Source: Arenibacterium halophilum (GTDB lineage: Bacteria; Pseudomonadota; Alphaproteobacteria; Rhodobacterales; Rhodobacteraceae). Taken from it: 64,000 bases of DNA. The position numbers and the translations under genes are program-made. The stretch is from positions 868,001-932,000 of the forward strand of contig NZ_VCPC01000001.1 in the NCBI RefSeq assembly GCF_005938225.1. The letters are read 5' to 3'. Below the pieces are notes generated by a model. That model made no database searches. It was not told the DNA's origin and worked only from the letters and a program-made list of their open reading frames with translations. Below are positions 63,866-64,000 of this stretch, piece by piece. The stretch's first letter is position 1. Each line of letters begins with the position of its first letter.

Positions 63866-64000
63866 CAATCGCTGGATTTCTTCCTTGAGCTTGAGTTTTC
63901 GCTTCTTCAAGTCGACCACCTTGAGCCCATCCGTCCCCGGCGCCCGCTGGGCGCGTTCAACTTCCATGCTCAGGTGTTCGTGCTTCTTTTTCAGTTCCGC
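63857..64000 (-). CDS. DUF465 (YdcH-family) protein, start outside window
   Basis: The last 47 residues are visible: AELKKKHEHLSMEVERAQR...GLKVVDLKKRKLKLKEEIQRLSS. This is the conserved YdcH/DUF465 helical hairpin. The gene enters from the right edge, so the N-terminus is missing as a window artefact. It overlaps the DMT stop by 9 bases, convergent. Function unknown. Confidence 0.9.
   Translation of the reverse strand, partial: AELKKKHEHLSMEVERAQRAPGTDGLKVVDLKKRKLKLKEEIQRLSS

Overview
The window looks like chromosomal DNA of an alphaproteobacterium in the order Rhodobacterales, most likely the marine Roseobacter group. The signs are high GC, gene content (ethylmalonyl-CoA pathway enzymes, LuxI/LuxR quorum sensing, a TIGR02186 protein beside a TauE exporter, a TIGR02302 protein near lysA) and gene order. 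The run sdhBADC, mesaconyl-CoA hydratase, malyl-CoA enzyme, mdh, sucCD, odhAB, lpd matches the arrangement I know from Rhodobacter sphaeroides. I saw no phage, IS element, integrase, CRISPR array, rRNA or tRNA. Coding density is very high, and the only gene-free stretch over 300 bases is 32175-32515.

Layout. 1-4672: glycine cleavage genes gcvT (cut by the window edge), gcvH, a VOC protein and gcvP. 4689-9351: MATE exporter and thioesterase divergent from an HxlR regulator, then a universal stress protein and an nfu-tsaB-rimI operon. 9501-14382: four-gene BMP-type (nucleoside-like) ABC importer. 14461-17687: TauE exporter, TIGR02186 protein, RecD-like helicase. 17736-19345: luxI, luxR and a small ORF overlapping luxR. 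19556-25707: crotonyl-CoA carboxylase/reductase, an acyltransferase, ethylmalonyl-CoA mutase, an H-NS-like protein and deoD. 25855-32174: sdh operon and the operon mcl2, NnrU-like, DUF1737, mch. 32516-44778: a small secreted protein, a second TauE-like protein, then mdh-sucC-orf-sucD-lipoprotein-odhA-odhB-MAPEG-membrane protein-lpd. 44883-48207: plsC, ftsX, ftsE and a divergent zinc-ribbon membrane protein. 48304-57851: TIGR02302 protein, lysA, two tandem ATP-grasp paralogues, a small lipoprotein, argH, a TlpA-like thioredoxin and tag. 57904-64000: EAL protein, phaA, patatin, phaB, a 35-codon ORF, LysR, a DMT exporter and a partial DUF465 gene.

How the genes work together. The central theme is acetyl-CoA and TCA-cycle metabolism. 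PhaA and PhaB make 3-hydroxybutyryl-CoA. Ccr, Ecm, Mch and the malyl-CoA enzyme carry out ethylmalonyl-CoA pathway steps that feed glyoxylate, propionyl-CoA and malate into the TCA enzymes encoded here (Sdh, Mdh, SucCD, OdhAB-Lpd). The strongest non-gene signal is a pair of GTGATCAC palindromes with identical 21-bp centre spacing, at almost the same distance upstream of both sdhC and sucC. This suggests one regulator for both TCA operons. Other structures to check are a GTTGC/GCAAC palindrome just upstream of both ccr and mcl2, an exact TTAA-N7-TTAAC CtrA-type site ahead of the lux genes, a lux-box-like palindrome before luxI, a GC-rich twin-hairpin repeat in four places, and the duplicated ATP-grasp genes that share an upstream motif. 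The ATP-grasp pair is the best candidate for an uncharacterised activity.
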